DNA of 64,000 nt from Sulfobacillus thermosulfidooxidans (GCF_001280565.1 NZ_LGRO01000001.1:1116001-1180000); one strand, 5' to 3'. Numbered from the stretch's first letter, positions 18,028 to 26,899 are shown. Notes: a model not told the origin generated them from the sequence alone. Translations and numbers: made by a program.

Positions 18028-18351
18028 ATGACGACAAAGGAAGTTTTTGATCAACTTCAAGACCGCTTAACTCAGAAGACTAACACCCAATTAGCTAGCT
18101 CTACGGGGGTATATCAATTCATTTTAACCGGTGATGATGCGGGTGAGTATTGTGTGCGGGTTAATGCCGATGGGGCCCGCGTAGAACCCGGCAAGGCCAA
18201 TGATGCGGGTGTGACCATTACGATGGCTGCGCAAGATTTTAAGGATTTAGCTGAAGGCAAATTAAATCCCATGAGTGCTTTTATGAGCGGTAAATTATCC
18301 GTCACAGGGGATATGAGCATGGCCTTAAAACTCCAAACATTGATTAGTTAA
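18028..18351 (+). CDS. SCP2 sterol-transfer-domain protein
   Basis: This small (107 residues) single-domain protein of the SCP-2 family has the usual pattern of a beta-sheet core followed by the PDVTI-like segment, here AGVTITMAAQDFKDLAEGKLNPMSAFMSGKL. The LNPMSAFMSGKLSVTGD stretch is a family hallmark. The domain binds fatty acyl-CoA or other lipids. Its place between acyl-CoA dehydrogenase and thiolase suggests it carries acyl substrates for that pathway. ATG 18028 is chosen over an upstream in-frame codon at 17977 because GGGAG lies upstream and the domain starts there; the spacing is long. Confidence 0.9.
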   Translation: MTTKEVFDQLQDRLTQKTNTQLASSTGVYQFILTGDDAGEYCVRVNADGARVEPGKANDAGVTITMAAQDFKDLAEGKLNPMSAFMSGKLSVTGDMSMALKLQTLIS

Positions 18352-18389
18352 GCCGGCACATTGCTTCACATTCAAAGGAGGAAGCCGAA

Positions 18390-19532
18390 GTGACCGAAGC
18401 GTATATCATTGATGGCGTTCGCACCCCATTTGGTCGTCGCAATGGCATGTTAAAAAATGTCCGTCCGGATGACTTAGCGGCAGCCACATTACAACAACTG
18501 GTGTCTCGTACGCATACCGATCCCGCAACCGTGGAAGATGTGCGTTTAGGTTGTGTCACACAAATCGGTGAGCAAGGATTTAACATTGGACGGCTTGCGC
18601 CGTTAATTGCCGGATTTCCTGTCGAAGTGCCAGGGGCAACGGTAAACCGTATGTGTGCCTCAAGTCTGGAAACAGTAAATCAAGCGGCCCAAGCTATCAA
18701 GTCAGATACGCATGATGTGGTAATTGCGGCTGGGGTTGAATCGATGACACGGGTTCCGATGGGTTCGGATGGTTCGACTTTTAGCAACCAACTACTCGCT
18801 CAATATCAAATTGTTCCCCAAGGCATTTCCGCGGAACTCATTGCTGAAAAGTGGCACTTGGACCGGGAAGCACTAGATGCCTATTCCTATCAAAGTCATA
18901 TGCGGGCGATTGCCGCGCAGCATGACCACTATTTTGATAAGGAAACCTTCGATGTTACGGTCTTGGGAGATGACGGGGAGATGCATACCGTCCGGACCGA
19001 TGAGGGTCCAAGACCCGATACAAATCTTGAAAAAATGGCGAATTTGCGTCCGGCATTTAAACCAGACGGCGTGGTAACAGCCGGCAATTCCAGCCAAATC
19101 AGTGATGGAGCCAGTGCATTATTACTTGCTTCGGAAGCGGCGATTACCCGCTATGGGTATACGCCGCGTGCCCGAATTGTGGCCATGAGTGTGGTGGGAG
19201 TTGATCCCGTCATCATGCTTACCGGCCCGATTCCGGCTACCCGAAAAGTGTTGGACAAAGCGGGACTGGAATTTGATGATATCGACGTTTTCGAAGTCAA
19301 TGAGGCGTTTGCATCGGTGGTTCTAGCGTGGGGAGAAGAGTACCATCCGGATTGGAATAAGGTCAATCCACACGGAGGTGCTATTGCGATTGGTCATCCT
19401 CTCGGCGCTTCAGGAGGCCGCTTAGTCTTAACTGCTTTAAATCACTTAGAAGTCACGAATGGTCGGTATGCACTGATTACCATGTGTATTGGATGGGGAA
19501 TGGCCGTAGCGACCATTATCGAACGGGTTTAA
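18390..19532 (+). CDS. Acetyl-CoA acetyltransferase (thiolase)
   Basis: Thiolase cleaves 3-ketoacyl-CoA, or condenses two acetyl-CoA. The acyl-accepting nucleophile is Cys89 in NRMCASSLE. The C-terminal active-site motifs are NEAFASVV, His336 in AIGHPLGASG and the second cysteine Cys366 in MCIGWG. Length 380 fits. The GTG start follows AAAGGAGG. It is the last gene of the acyl-CoA dehydrogenase-SCP2-thiolase cluster and is followed by a strong terminator. With no hydratase or 3-hydroxyacyl-CoA dehydrogenase here, the remaining beta-oxidation steps must be encoded elsewhere. Confidence 0.95.
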   Translation: MTEAYIIDGVRTPFGRRNGMLKNVRPDDLAAATLQQLVSRTHTDPATVEDVRLGCVTQIGEQGFNIGRLAPLIAGFPVEVPGATVNRMCASSLETVNQAAQAIKSDTHDVVIAAGVESMTRVPMGSDGSTFSNQLLAQYQIVPQGISAELIAEKWHLDREALDAYSYQSHMRAIAAQHDHYFDKETFDVTVLGDDGEMHTVRTDEGPRPDTNLEKMANLRPAFKPDGVVTAGNSSQISDGASALLLASEAAITRYGYTPRARIVAMSVVGVDPVIMLTGPIPATRKVLDKAGLEFDDIDVFEVNEAFASVVLAWGEEYHPDWNKVNPHGGAIAIGHPLGASGGRLVLTALNHLEVTNGRYALITMCIGWGMAVATIIERV

Positions 19533-19560
19533 CGGCGTTGACATAAGAAGCCTACAAGGA

Positions 19561-19596
19561 AACCGCCCGACTGTCTATGTCGGGCGGTTTGTTTTA
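19561..19596 (+). terminator. Rho-independent terminator after the thiolase gene
   Basis: Perfect 11-base arms AACCGCCCGAC (19561-19571) and GTCGGGCGGTT (19579-19589) with a seven-base loop are followed by TGTTTT on the plus strand. It ends the lipid cluster and separates it from the convergent propeller gene. Confidence 0.9.
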
Positions 19597-21075
19597 TCGC
19601 GCAGGTGACGGCGAAATTACAAAGATTGACCATCCATCTGCATAGCCTGCGAGAATTTGATGGTTGCCAATGGCTTCTAGGGGATAAGGTGCTGACGAGT
19701 CAGCCGCGCTAGCCGATGGAGGGGCAATGTATTGCCACTGGGAGTCGGATTTTACCCAACGATAAATAGCTCCGGTCGGGGATCCATAAAATAAGTCGCC
19801 ATTGGGTGAAGCGGCTAACTGTCCGACCCCAACTTGTTGTCCATTGCTGGGCACGGCGATTGCTGTCCATCGGTGGCTGGTGGGAGAATATCTCACCAGA
19901 ACAGGATTAGACAGATTGACGAGTGCGGAAATTCCGCCGGCAGGGGACATGACCATGCTAGACGGTGCGGCTCCTAATGCCGGAAAATGAGGAAGTTGGT
20001 GCCAACTTTGTCCGCCATTTTGCGTTTCTAATACCGGTCCGATTCCTGTCCCCGCTACGGGTACCAAGGCCACGGCAATTTGTTGGGAATTGGCCGGATT
20101 GATCGCGTAATCCTCAACTTGCCAACGTTTGGTGTTCAACGGGAGCAGGGAGTTCCACCGTATCCCCGTCTGACTGACTTGCAATGTACCATTGACGATG
20201 GCCCAATAGTGATGGTCCATCGCCACAACATTGGAAAAGGTCGCGGAGCCGATGGCCCATGTTGTCCAATGACGTCCACGGTCTGTACTGACATATCCTA
20301 CTGATTGACCTGAAGGATTTTCCTCGACTAATAACACGTCATTAGGTTTAGTCGGTAGCGCCGAAATTGTATCAATCATATTATTGGTCCCAGGTCCCGG
20401 AGATACCGCCCAATATGCTTTGCTTTGTCCGTGTAATACCGCCCAAGTATTATTGTGCGTCAAATAAATATAGGGACCAGCTGCCGCAAATGATGTAATA
20501 GGTGTCGGGAGCCCGGCAACCCATGTCCCTTTTAACGGGGTTGAACTGGGATGAGGACTGATCACTTGCCCATTGGTTGCGTCATGGCCAACGAAGTCAT
20601 AAATAGGAACGCCTTGGGAAAATAGCGTGCCTCCCAAAACATGGCGTCGATTATCCAACTTTAACACCAGGGAAGTTCCAGTGATTTGACCCAAGGTAAA
20701 TTTACCGGATAGTGTTAAGGCATGACCGGTCGGAACCGCCATGGGATATTTGGCATAAACCGGGGACATATCGATAACCTGAACCTGTTCATCGGAAAAT
20801 TGCTGCAACACTTGCTTAATCGATGACGATAAAGCGGGAGCCGCCAAAGTCCTTTCACTACTGGAGGCCTGGCTTTGGCGGATCGAGTGGAGATGAGGCA
20901 CTAGCACTAATCCGGCCACTGATGCAGCGACTGCACCCAATACCGTTCGGCGGAGATAGCTTTGGCGACGCATCACTTTTTTAGGATGCCAATTAGTATT
21001 AAAATACAATCCCATTCCTTCGCCAAGAGCGTGATCTAGACGTTCCCCTAACTTGTCGTGCAAATGATCGGTCAT
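19594..21075 (-). CDS. Membrane-anchored beta-propeller (BNR/YCF48-like) protein, probable anti-sigma factor
   Basis: The 493-residue protein has a short cytoplasmic N-terminus (about 1-43), a single transmembrane helix at about 44-62 and a long extracytoplasmic part. That part contains repeats of the type STDRGRHWTTW and TQNGGQSWHQL, which are Asp-box/BNR turns of sialidase-like propellers. Its start overlaps the stop of the ECF sigma factor gene by four bases. That layout is the standard one for a sigma/anti-sigma pair. I see no HxxxCxxC zinc anti-sigma motif. The N-terminal 43 residues would have to bind the sigma factor by another fold. The propeller is probably the sensor. The role is inferred from context. 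Confidence 0.72.
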   Translation of the reverse strand: MTDHLHDKLGERLDHALGEGMGLYFNTNWHPKKVMRRQSYLRRTVLGAVAASVAGLVLVPHLHSIRQSQASSSERTLAAPALSSSIKQVLQQFSDEQVQVIDMSPVYAKYPMAVPTGHALTLSGKFTLGQITGTSLVLKLDNRRHVLGGTLFSQGVPIYDFVGHDATNGQVISPHPSSTPLKGTWVAGLPTPITSFAAAGPYIYLTHNNTWAVLHGQSKAYWAVSPGPGTNNMIDTISALPTKPNDVLLVEENPSGQSVGYVSTDRGRHWTTWAIGSATFSNVVAMDHHYWAIVNGTLQVSQTGIRWNSLLPLNTKRWQVEDYAINPANSQQIAVALVPVAGTGIGPVLETQNGGQSWHQLPHFPALGAAPSSMVMSPAGGISALVNLSNPVLVRYSPTSHRWTAIAVPSNGQQVGVGQLAASPNGDLFYGSPTGAIYRWVKSDSQWQYIAPPSASAADSSAPYPLEAIGNHQILAGYADGWSIFVISPSPAR

Positions 21076-21596
21076 AATAGGCCCTCCTTCCAGATAGGTT
21101 CAAGAAGGGGACGTAGATGCTGCCGGGCGCGGTATAACCGCGTCTTAACAACTTGCTCACTCACGCCAAGCGCTGTAGCCGTCTCCTTTAAAGAGCGATC
21201 CATATAATAAAACAGGAGAATGCATTGACGTTCTGCTACGCCTAATTGCATAACCGCTTCAAGGACGTTCATATCATCCATGAGTAAAGGAATCTCGTCG
21301 ATCGCGGATTGCTGGGTCGTCTCCAAAATATCTGTTGGGTCTTCTGGATGCCGTTTGTAATATCGCATGCGGTCACGACACAAGTTTGTCAATGTATGAA
21401 AAAGTAAGGCGGGACTCAAATTTTCGACTCCGTGGCGCTTGGCATGACGCCATAAGCGAACAAAAGCTTCTTGAGCCACATCTTCCGCATCATCGCGAAC
21501 ATGTAAGGTAACGAAAGCATACCGTAATGCCTTGTCCCCATATTCCTCCATAAATTGCGTAAAATGCCGTTCATCTTGCGCGTTCGTTGAAGGCAA
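21072..21596 (-). CDS. ECF-type RNA polymerase sigma factor
   Basis: This 174-residue sigma-70 family protein has region 2 (YAFVTLHVRDDAEDVAQEAFVRLW) and region 4 (LKETATALGVSEQVVKTRLYRARQHLR) and no region 3. This is an extracytoplasmic-function factor. The TTG start at 21596 has an AAAGGGG that abuts it, so the exact start is uncertain, and an in-frame ATG 45 bases further in is possible. It is translationally coupled to the downstream membrane propeller protein. A candidate self-regulated promoter lies just upstream (21627-21655). The signal is unknown. Confidence 0.93.
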   Translation of the reverse strand: MPSTNAQDERHFTQFMEEYGDKALRYAFVTLHVRDDAEDVAQEAFVRLWRHAKRHGVENLSPALLFHTLTNLCRDRMRYYKRHPEDPTDILETTQQSAIDEIPLLMDDMNVLEAVMQLGVAERQCILLFYYMDRSLKETATALGVSEQVVKTRLYRARQHLRPLLEPIWKEGLL

Positions 21597-21626
21597 CCCC
21601 TTTAAGACGATCTCATTTCATCTAAC

Positions 21627-21655
21627 ATAACGTACCACGCTACGAAAAGGTTACA
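21627..21655 (-). promoter_or_regulatory. Candidate ECF-sigma autoregulatory promoter
   Basis: On the minus strand TGTAAC (21655-21650) is followed after 17 bases by CGTTAT (21632-21627). This matches the AAC-core -35 and CGT-core -10 pattern of many ECF promoters. It lies about 30 bases before the sigma gene start. The match is by eye only. Confidence 0.45.
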
Positions 21656-21684
21656 TCAAGGTGCCTCATCACAACAACTCTTTT

Positions 21685-22890
21685 TTAGGATGCGGGCAAG
21701 ATGCGGGAACGAAAACGGATTATCGCGTAATAGAGCCACATGGCGTCGATGAAGAGAAGGATGGCTGTCACATAAAATACACTTTGGATGTGCCAGATAC
21801 TACTGACAAACCCGCCTAATAAAGGGCCTACTAAATTTCCCGCAAAAAGAAAACTACTATTAAAGCCAAATGCGCGTCCTTGTAAGGAAGTCGGTGTATA
21901 CCGCCGGATGAGGGCTTGTACAGAGGGTTGCAAACCGCCAACAGCGAGTCCCAAAATCAGCCTCAGCGCCATGAGCTGATAAGCATTATGTACGTAAGCT
22001 TGAGGGAGATAGAGCACAGCAGCTATGACCAACGAAACTAAAAGCACACGTTGCGCGCCAATTTTGTCCGCTAATTTTCCAAGGCGCGGTGCACTGATGA
22101 TGTTACCAAGTCCGATGGCGGCAAAGGTGGCCCCGGCCAAAGTGGAAATATTTTTGGCATGGGGTTCAAGTTGACGGACGTAAATTGTCACTATGGGTTC
22201 GATGCTAAGATATCCCATTTGAATTACCAAGGTGACCACAAACAAAGGCAGTATAATCCCTGTTTGACGCATTTTACGCAAAAATTCGCGGTCGGACATG
22301 CGAGTGGCGGCTGGGCTGGGTCGAAAATTTTCTCGAACAAAGAAGATCACCAATAACGTTGCCAAAATTTGGAGGACACCGGTTAAGAAAAAAACATGGC
22401 GAATTCCTATAGTATCTGCTAAAATCCCTCCCAAAAACGGGCCAATGAGATTGCCCGCAACCGCCCCAGTTTGCAGTGTACCCAGAGCTCGTCCTGCCTG
22501 CTCGGGAGGGGTTTGGGTGGCCTGTAAGGCGGTTGCCGAAACAATAAAGCCTGCAACGGCCCCTAATAACCCGCGTAGTGCAAATAATTGCCAGACATGA
22601 TGCACAAATCCCATCGAGGCCATGACCAAAGCCATTCCCATACCACTGCGAATCAGCATGACTTTACGTCCCACTCTGTCGGAAAGACGACCCCATAGGG
22701 GTTGGACGAAGGCAGAAACCATAAAGGTCGCTGAAAATACAAGACCAGACCAACGTTCCAATGAACTCAGTTGATGAATCCCTAATTGTTGAATATAGAT
22801 GGGCAGGAATGGTATCACGAGACTCATACTGGATCCCATGATAAAATTGGTGATCCATAGAATATATAAATTGCGTCTCCATGCTTCCAT
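21685..22890 (-). CDS. MFS drug-efflux-like transporter
   Basis: This is a 401-residue 12-helix major facilitator of the DHA1 type. The loop 2-3 motif is WGRLSDRVGRKVMLI, and the second-half copy is LGKLADKIGAQRVLL. The helix 5 segment ALGTLQTGAVAGNLIGPFLGG resembles the antiporter motif C (GxxxGPxxGG). That motif points to a proton-coupled efflux pump, such as the YfmO/MdtG group. ATG follows GGAGTGA. It stands alone on the minus strand, upstream of the ECF operon but apparently with its own transcript. Confidence 0.88.
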   Translation of the reverse strand: MEAWRRNLYILWITNFIMGSSMSLVIPFLPIYIQQLGIHQLSSLERWSGLVFSATFMVSAFVQPLWGRLSDRVGRKVMLIRSGMGMALVMASMGFVHHVWQLFALRGLLGAVAGFIVSATALQATQTPPEQAGRALGTLQTGAVAGNLIGPFLGGILADTIGIRHVFFLTGVLQILATLLVIFFVRENFRPSPAATRMSDREFLRKMRQTGIILPLFVVTLVIQMGYLSIEPIVTIYVRQLEPHAKNISTLAGATFAAIGLGNIISAPRLGKLADKIGAQRVLLVSLVIAAVLYLPQAYVHNAYQLMALRLILGLAVGGLQPSVQALIRRYTPTSLQGRAFGFNSSFLFAGNLVGPLLGGFVSSIWHIQSVFYVTAILLFIDAMWLYYAIIRFRSRILPAS

Positions 22891-23256
22891 GTGTTAAGGA
22901 TTCACTCCATGTGTCACATTATCCGCGACAGACTATTGTCCAAATGGATTATCATATGCCCGTGTTCATCAGAATACATAGGGCGAAATATGTCCTGATA
23001 TTAACCCGATACTGATTTTAAGCATACCTTATTTGCACCGGAAATGCTAAATTTGATAACATGTTTGGTTATATCCCGTGGAGATTGTCGTGTCATGGTG
23101 GGGATCCTCATGTTTTAGTCCGTAAACAAAAAATGATTTGGCGAATGACGCAATGCCTTGTAGAATAATGGCTATCATGCAAAATGAAGACAGTGGTTAA
23201 GCACATTTTGTGAACCATGTGGATTAAAGGAGCTGACCAGGATTAAGTCACCATAT
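22891..23256 (+). other. Intergenic stretch without a gene
   Basis: This is an AT-richer stretch between divergent genes. No open frame with a ribosome site is seen. A weak inverted pair (CATATGCCC near 22964, GGGC plus ATATG near 22982-22993) is visible but not convincing. It presumably holds promoters for the MFS and 2H phosphoesterase genes. AAAGGAG at 23227-23233 is the ribosome site of the downstream gene. Confidence 0.4.
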
Positions 23257-23835
23257 TTGTGGCGGACGGACAAAGGGAAAGGGTCATTAAGCATTGACGG
23301 CAATGCTTTAATTATTCCTGTCGCTTTGCCCGAGGCTCTGGAACGTTTACGTCTAGAAGGTGATCCCTCCGCGCGGCAATTGCCCGCTCATGTTACGGTG
23401 CACTTTCCGTTCGCGGACGAACCGAAAACAAAAATTGTCACGCCAGAACTGAAAAAATTAGTGGGACGAATTGAGGCGTTTCAGATTCAATTTGATTGCC
23501 TCGATCATTTTGACATGCCCGACGAAGTGATTTACTACTTGAAAGTCTCCTCAACGCCCCAACTGGTCACATTGTTCCACACTATATGGAATAAATTTCG
23601 TGCTTATCCGCCCTACGAGGGAAAACATCAAACTATTGTTCCTCACATTACTCTTGCGCGTTATGCACGACCTGTACCAGAAGAGAAAATCGCACGTCTT
23701 TTGGAGGCCGTGGAGCAACATCGCAACGAGTTGCACTGGGAAATATCCGAAGTTGAGTGGGTCAATGTGCAGCCGGGAGTGCCCGGGTGCAGGATACTCG
23801 GGAGTTTTCCTTTAAAACGCAAAGCGGCACGTTAG
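23257..23835 (+). CDS. 2H phosphoesterase (2'-5' RNA ligase-like family)
   Basis: Two HxT-type motifs about 85 residues apart, HVTVHFPF and HITLARY, define the 2H superfamily. These enzymes act on 2',3'-cyclic phosphates or 2'-5' linkages in RNA. Length is about 192 residues, typical. The start is odd. The only good ribosome site (AAAGGAG, 23227-23233) is 23 bases before the TTG at 23257. It is well placed for an ATT codon at 23242 in the same frame (IKSPYLW...). A rare ATT start is therefore possible. Substrate unknown. The gene is convergent with the pterin dehydratase gene. Confidence 0.85.
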   Translation: MWRTDKGKGSLSIDGNALIIPVALPEALERLRLEGDPSARQLPAHVTVHFPFADEPKTKIVTPELKKLVGRIEAFQIQFDCLDHFDMPDEVIYYLKVSSTPQLVTLFHTIWNKFRAYPPYEGKHQTIVPHITLARYARPVPEEKIARLLEAVEQHRNELHWEISEVEWVNVQPGVPGCRILGSFPLKRKAAR

Positions 23836-23848
23836 ACGTAGTCCAAGA

Positions 23849-24124
23849 TTAACTCAAGGCGTCTAATTCTTTAGCCAGTTGCAGATCTTTCTCGGTCACA
23901 CCACCTTCATCGTGCGTGGTTAAGGTCACCTGAACGCGGTTATAGCGAATATCGACATCGGGATGATGATCCATGGTGTTGGCAGGCTCAACCATGCGAT
24001 TGACAAAGGCTACACTTTGGGTAAAATCCCGGAAAACAAATTCCTTGCGAATAGCATTGCCAATCCATTCCCATCCCGTCATATTCTGAAGTTGCTGGAC
24101 GACTTGTTCTGCATTTAGACGCAT
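23849..24124 (-). CDS. phhB: 4a-hydroxytetrahydrobiopterin dehydratase (pterin-4a-carbinolamine dehydratase)
   Basis: This small 91-residue protein has the PCD/DCoH signature: His-His-Pro in MDHHPDVDIRYNRV, followed at the right distance by THDEGGVTEKD. The enzyme recycles the pterin cofactor of aromatic amino-acid hydroxylases, and it also occurs widely in bacteria linked to molybdopterin or unknown pterin use. ATG has an AGGAGGTCACTG-type site upstream. No hydroxylase gene is in the window. It stands alone. Confidence 0.93.
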   Translation of the reverse strand: MRLNAEQVVQQLQNMTGWEWIGNAIRKEFVFRDFTQSVAFVNRMVEPANTMDHHPDVDIRYNRVQVTLTTHDEGGVTEKDLQLAKELDALS

Positions 24125-24313
24125 CAGTGACCTCCTTGCGAAAAATGATTAAAATCTCAGAGCCCAAAGTTCCTAGGAAATATTTTGACAAATATAAGGA
24201 TTGGCTGAACTTCTCTTTTTAGTGTATCGATTCCTCTTATTTCCTGCAATGGCAAGCGAGTTGAGTATTCGTGCGCTCGCCATTACACTGGGATGAAGAA
24301 GAGGGTGAAGCAG

Positions 24314-25567
24314 ATGACTTCATGGTGGCGAGATATTCCTCCTGTAGCACGGTCATTGATGACAATCAGGTTTTTGCGAAGTGTTTCCCAAGGAGCCTTA
24401 GCTGTCGATTTTGTCCTGTATCTTCATGCAATGCATTGGTCAGCAGCCGCGATCGGTTTGTTATTAATGGCAAGTGGTCTCACGGGCGCTCTTTTGAGTA
24501 TTGTTGTAGGATTAATTAGTGACCACTATGGACGTAAGCCGTTCTTGCTATTTTACGAATGTGGGCTGGTCTTGGGAACGTTGTTGATTGTCTTTACCCA
24601 TCTCCGTGTCGTACTGATTGTGGTAGCGATTTTCTTTGCATTTGGACGGGGAGCGAATGGATCTTCGGGGCCATTTGCTCCTGCAGAACAGGCATGGTTG
24701 GCGAGTGTGATTCCACCTCTTAGACGCGGGTCATTATTTAGTGTGAATGCGGCTTTAACCTTTTGGGGGATGGCAATCGGCTCATTTTTAGCTGGCATAT
24801 TACCGGGCTTTTTGACAGGATCTCAACCTAGGGTCCGTTTCGATCCGTTGTTTTGGTTGGCCATTGTCGTTGCAATCATCAATGCTGTTCAAATTTTGTT
24901 GACTCCCGAGCCACAACTCCAAATGTCTGACCGGATGGCCGGAGGTGCATCGAACGTCGATGAAACACAGGTGAGACGCCAGGAGAATAAAGCTCTATCA
25001 TTGTTGGCCTTGGTTAACACCATAAATTCTTTGGGCGTGGGACTGATTGCGCCATTGTTGCCCTATTGGTTTTCAGTTCGCTTTGGCGTTGGTCCCAAAG
25101 CCATTGGACCTGTCTATGGAGTCACGTTCATATTGACAGGTCTGTCCTCGTTGGCCATCGGCAAAGTTTCACAGCGTATTGGTCTCATGGGATCAATTAT
25201 ATGGCCCCGATTGGTCGGTGTTGTCGCGCTCATTGCGATGGCTTTTATGCCGTCATTTCTTCCTGCGGCCCTTCTTTATATTGTTCGCTCGGTGGTTAAC
25301 CGCGGTTCGATGGGAACACGGCAAGCTTTTAGTGTCAGTCTGGTTCGTGATAAACGACGGGGATTTGCGTCGAGTCTCAATGCCGTGTCCTGGACGGTTC
25401 CAGCTTCCATTGGCCCCGCGATCGGCGGGTGGCTGATGGGTATAGGATCTCTTGCTTGGCCGTTTGTGCTAGCATCTGCCCTACAACTGGGATACATCGT
25501 GATTTTTCCGCGGGTTATGGGTCAATATGATCCGACTCGGGCCGTATCGAAATCCTCTTTAACCTAA
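24314..25567 (+). CDS. MFS transporter, substrate unknown
   Basis: This 12-helix major facilitator of about 417 residues has loop 2-3 signature VGLISDHYGRKPFLLFYE and a second-half GKVSQRIG. The middle loop is hydrophilic (about residues 200-225). ATG 24314 is preferred because GAGGGTG lies six bases upstream. ATG 24293 in the same frame has no ribosome site. It is convergent with the ArsR gene and has no clear functional partner. Confidence 0.85.
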   Translation: MTSWWRDIPPVARSLMTIRFLRSVSQGALAVDFVLYLHAMHWSAAAIGLLLMASGLTGALLSIVVGLISDHYGRKPFLLFYECGLVLGTLLIVFTHLRVVLIVVAIFFAFGRGANGSSGPFAPAEQAWLASVIPPLRRGSLFSVNAALTFWGMAIGSFLAGILPGFLTGSQPRVRFDPLFWLAIVVAIINAVQILLTPEPQLQMSDRMAGGASNVDETQVRRQENKALSLLALVNTINSLGVGLIAPLLPYWFSVRFGVGPKAIGPVYGVTFILTGLSSLAIGKVSQRIGLMGSIIWPRLVGVVALIAMAFMPSFLPAALLYIVRSVVNRGSMGTRQAFSVSLVRDKRRGFASSLNAVSWTVPASIGPAIGGWLMGIGSLAWPFVLASALQLGYIVIFPRVMGQYDPTRAVSKSSLT

Positions 25568-25603
25568 GGTGTGCCCGCATAAAACCCGTAGGAGAACACA
25601 CTC

Positions 25604-25951
25604 TCACAATTTATTCAGTTCGGATTTAATGGCGTTTAAGGCCTGATCATTACGAATATAATAGACGCACGCCCCGTCTTTATAGGTCGTGACAAGCCCA
25701 ACGTTGCGCAACATGCCTAGATGATGAGAAACCGTCGATTGAGGTAATTTCATATGCGTCACTAAGTCTTGCACGCACAATCCCACTTCTTGGTGATCAC
25801 TATCCATCGGAACAGTGCGGCAACACAACTCACCGGAATTGCCTAATAAACGCATAATTTCCAGGCGCGTCGGATCGCTCAAGACTTTGAGTGCGCGATC
25901 AAACGAAATAGATGATTGGATAATGGATGCTCGGTGAATCGGTTCAGTCAT
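25604..25951 (-). CDS. ArsR-family regulator of the sulfur cassette
   Basis: This 115-residue winged-helix repressor has a recognition helix in LPQSTVSHHLGMLRNVGLV and a wing in YKDGACVYYIR. Cysteines are at about 43-44 (GELCC), 58 (GLCVQDL) and 94 (DGACVYY). The classic arsenic-sensing CVC pair is reduced to CVQ, so another thiol pair must act as sensor if it is metal- or sulfur-responsive. It is divergent from a persulfide-dioxygenase-like gene. That arrangement recalls BigR/SqrR-type ArsR proteins, which respond to persulfide by forming a disulfide or polysulfide link. Repression of the divergent operon is inferred from context and the dyad at 26009-26025. Confidence 0.9.
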   Translation of the reverse strand: MTEPIHRASIIQSSISFDRALKVLSDPTRLEIMRLLGNSGELCCRTVPMDSDHQEVGLCVQDLVTHMKLPQSTVSHHLGMLRNVGLVTTYKDGACVYYIRNDQALNAIKSELNKL

Positions 25952-26008
25952 TCCTCATAATTCCCTTCTAGATACCTAAATTTTTCTTTTTATAACTCAT
26001 GGTAACAC

Positions 26009-26042
26009 GCTATTGACAGTATAGCACGCAAAACATTAGTGT
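26009..26042 (+). promoter_or_regulatory. Promoter with overlapping dyad (candidate ArsR operator)
   Basis: TTGACA (26013-26018), an 18-base spacer and TAGTGT (26037-26042) form a plausible sigma-A promoter for the persulfide dioxygenase-like operon. The -35 lies inside the inverted repeat GCTAT-TGACAGT-ATAGC (26009-26025). A repressor bound there would block RNA polymerase. The spacer between the arms is seven bases. Confidence 0.55.
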
Positions 26043-26080
26043 ATCCACATAGATTGATATATGAATGGAGGGTATATGCC

Positions 26081-26899
26081 ATGATTTTTCGCCAACATTT
26101 GTGGGGCGAGCAGTCTCAAGCCTCGTACTTTCTAGCCTGTCCTGGAAAAGGGGTGGCGGCCGTCATTGATCCGGCATGGGACATCTCACCGTATCTTCAA
26201 GATGCAGAGCAATTCGGTTTAAAAATTACCTTGGTCCTTGATACCCATATTCACGCTGACCACATTTCTGGAGCCAGACGTTTATGTGCAGAAACTAATG
26301 CGCATTTGGTTGCCCACGAATTAGCCCCTTTTGTTTATCCGGTTGACCGTGTTAAAGACGGCGATATCTTAGAAGTGGGAAACGTGGCTTTACGTGTGGT
26401 GCACACCCCAGGGCATACTCCAGAACATATTGCGCTGTTGGGAACAGACCGCAGCCGCAATCCTGATATGCCATGGTTCTTGTTAACAGGACATAGTCTT
26501 ATGGTGGGCGATGTAGGCCGTCCCGATCTTGCACCCCAAGAATCGGCAAAATCGATGTACGAAACGCTGCATGATCGGCTCAATATGTTACCGGATTACC
26601 TTGAAGTGTGGCCCGGAGCTTATGCAGGCTCCGTCTGCGGTCGGGGCCTATCAGGCAAACCTCATAGTACTTTAGGATATGAACGCAAGACTAATCCGGC
26701 TTTTCGATATCTGAATGTGAGTGATTTCGAACAATTTCTGTTACAAAATCTTCCTCCCAAACCCAAGCAATTTCATTTAATTCGCGAAATCAACCGGGGC
26801 AATGCGGATCCACGGGAATATTTAGATGCTGCTCTGGGTTCTGAACTGAGCCACTCAGCCGATGTGAGTGTGATAATAAAGGATGGTATGTCCTCATGA
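26081..26899 (+). CDS. MBL-fold hydrolase, persulfide dioxygenase (ETHE1/Blh)-like
   Basis: This 272-residue metallo-beta-lactamase-fold protein has THIHADH at about 55-61 (H56, H58, D60, H61), the next histidine in HTPGHTPEH (H112) and GDVGRPDL. The GDVGRPDL motif is typical of ETHE1-like persulfide dioxygenases rather than glyoxalase II. The reaction would be oxidation of glutathione or low-molecular-weight persulfide to sulfite. ATG 26081 follows GGAGGG. It is the first gene of an operon with an MFS carrier (ATGA overlap) and a DsrE protein, behind a divergent ArsR gene. This fits a sulfide/persulfide detoxification cassette. The exact thiol substrate is unknown. Confidence 0.87.
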   Translation: MIFRQHLWGEQSQASYFLACPGKGVAAVIDPAWDISPYLQDAEQFGLKITLVLDTHIHADHISGARRLCAETNAHLVAHELAPFVYPVDRVKDGDILEVGNVALRVVHTPGHTPEHIALLGTDRSRNPDMPWFLLTGHSLMVGDVGRPDLAPQESAKSMYETLHDRLNMLPDYLEVWPGAYAGSVCGRGLSGKPHSTLGYERKTNPAFRYLNVSDFEQFLLQNLPPKPKQFHLIREINRGNADPREYLDAALGSELSHSADVSVIIKDGMSS

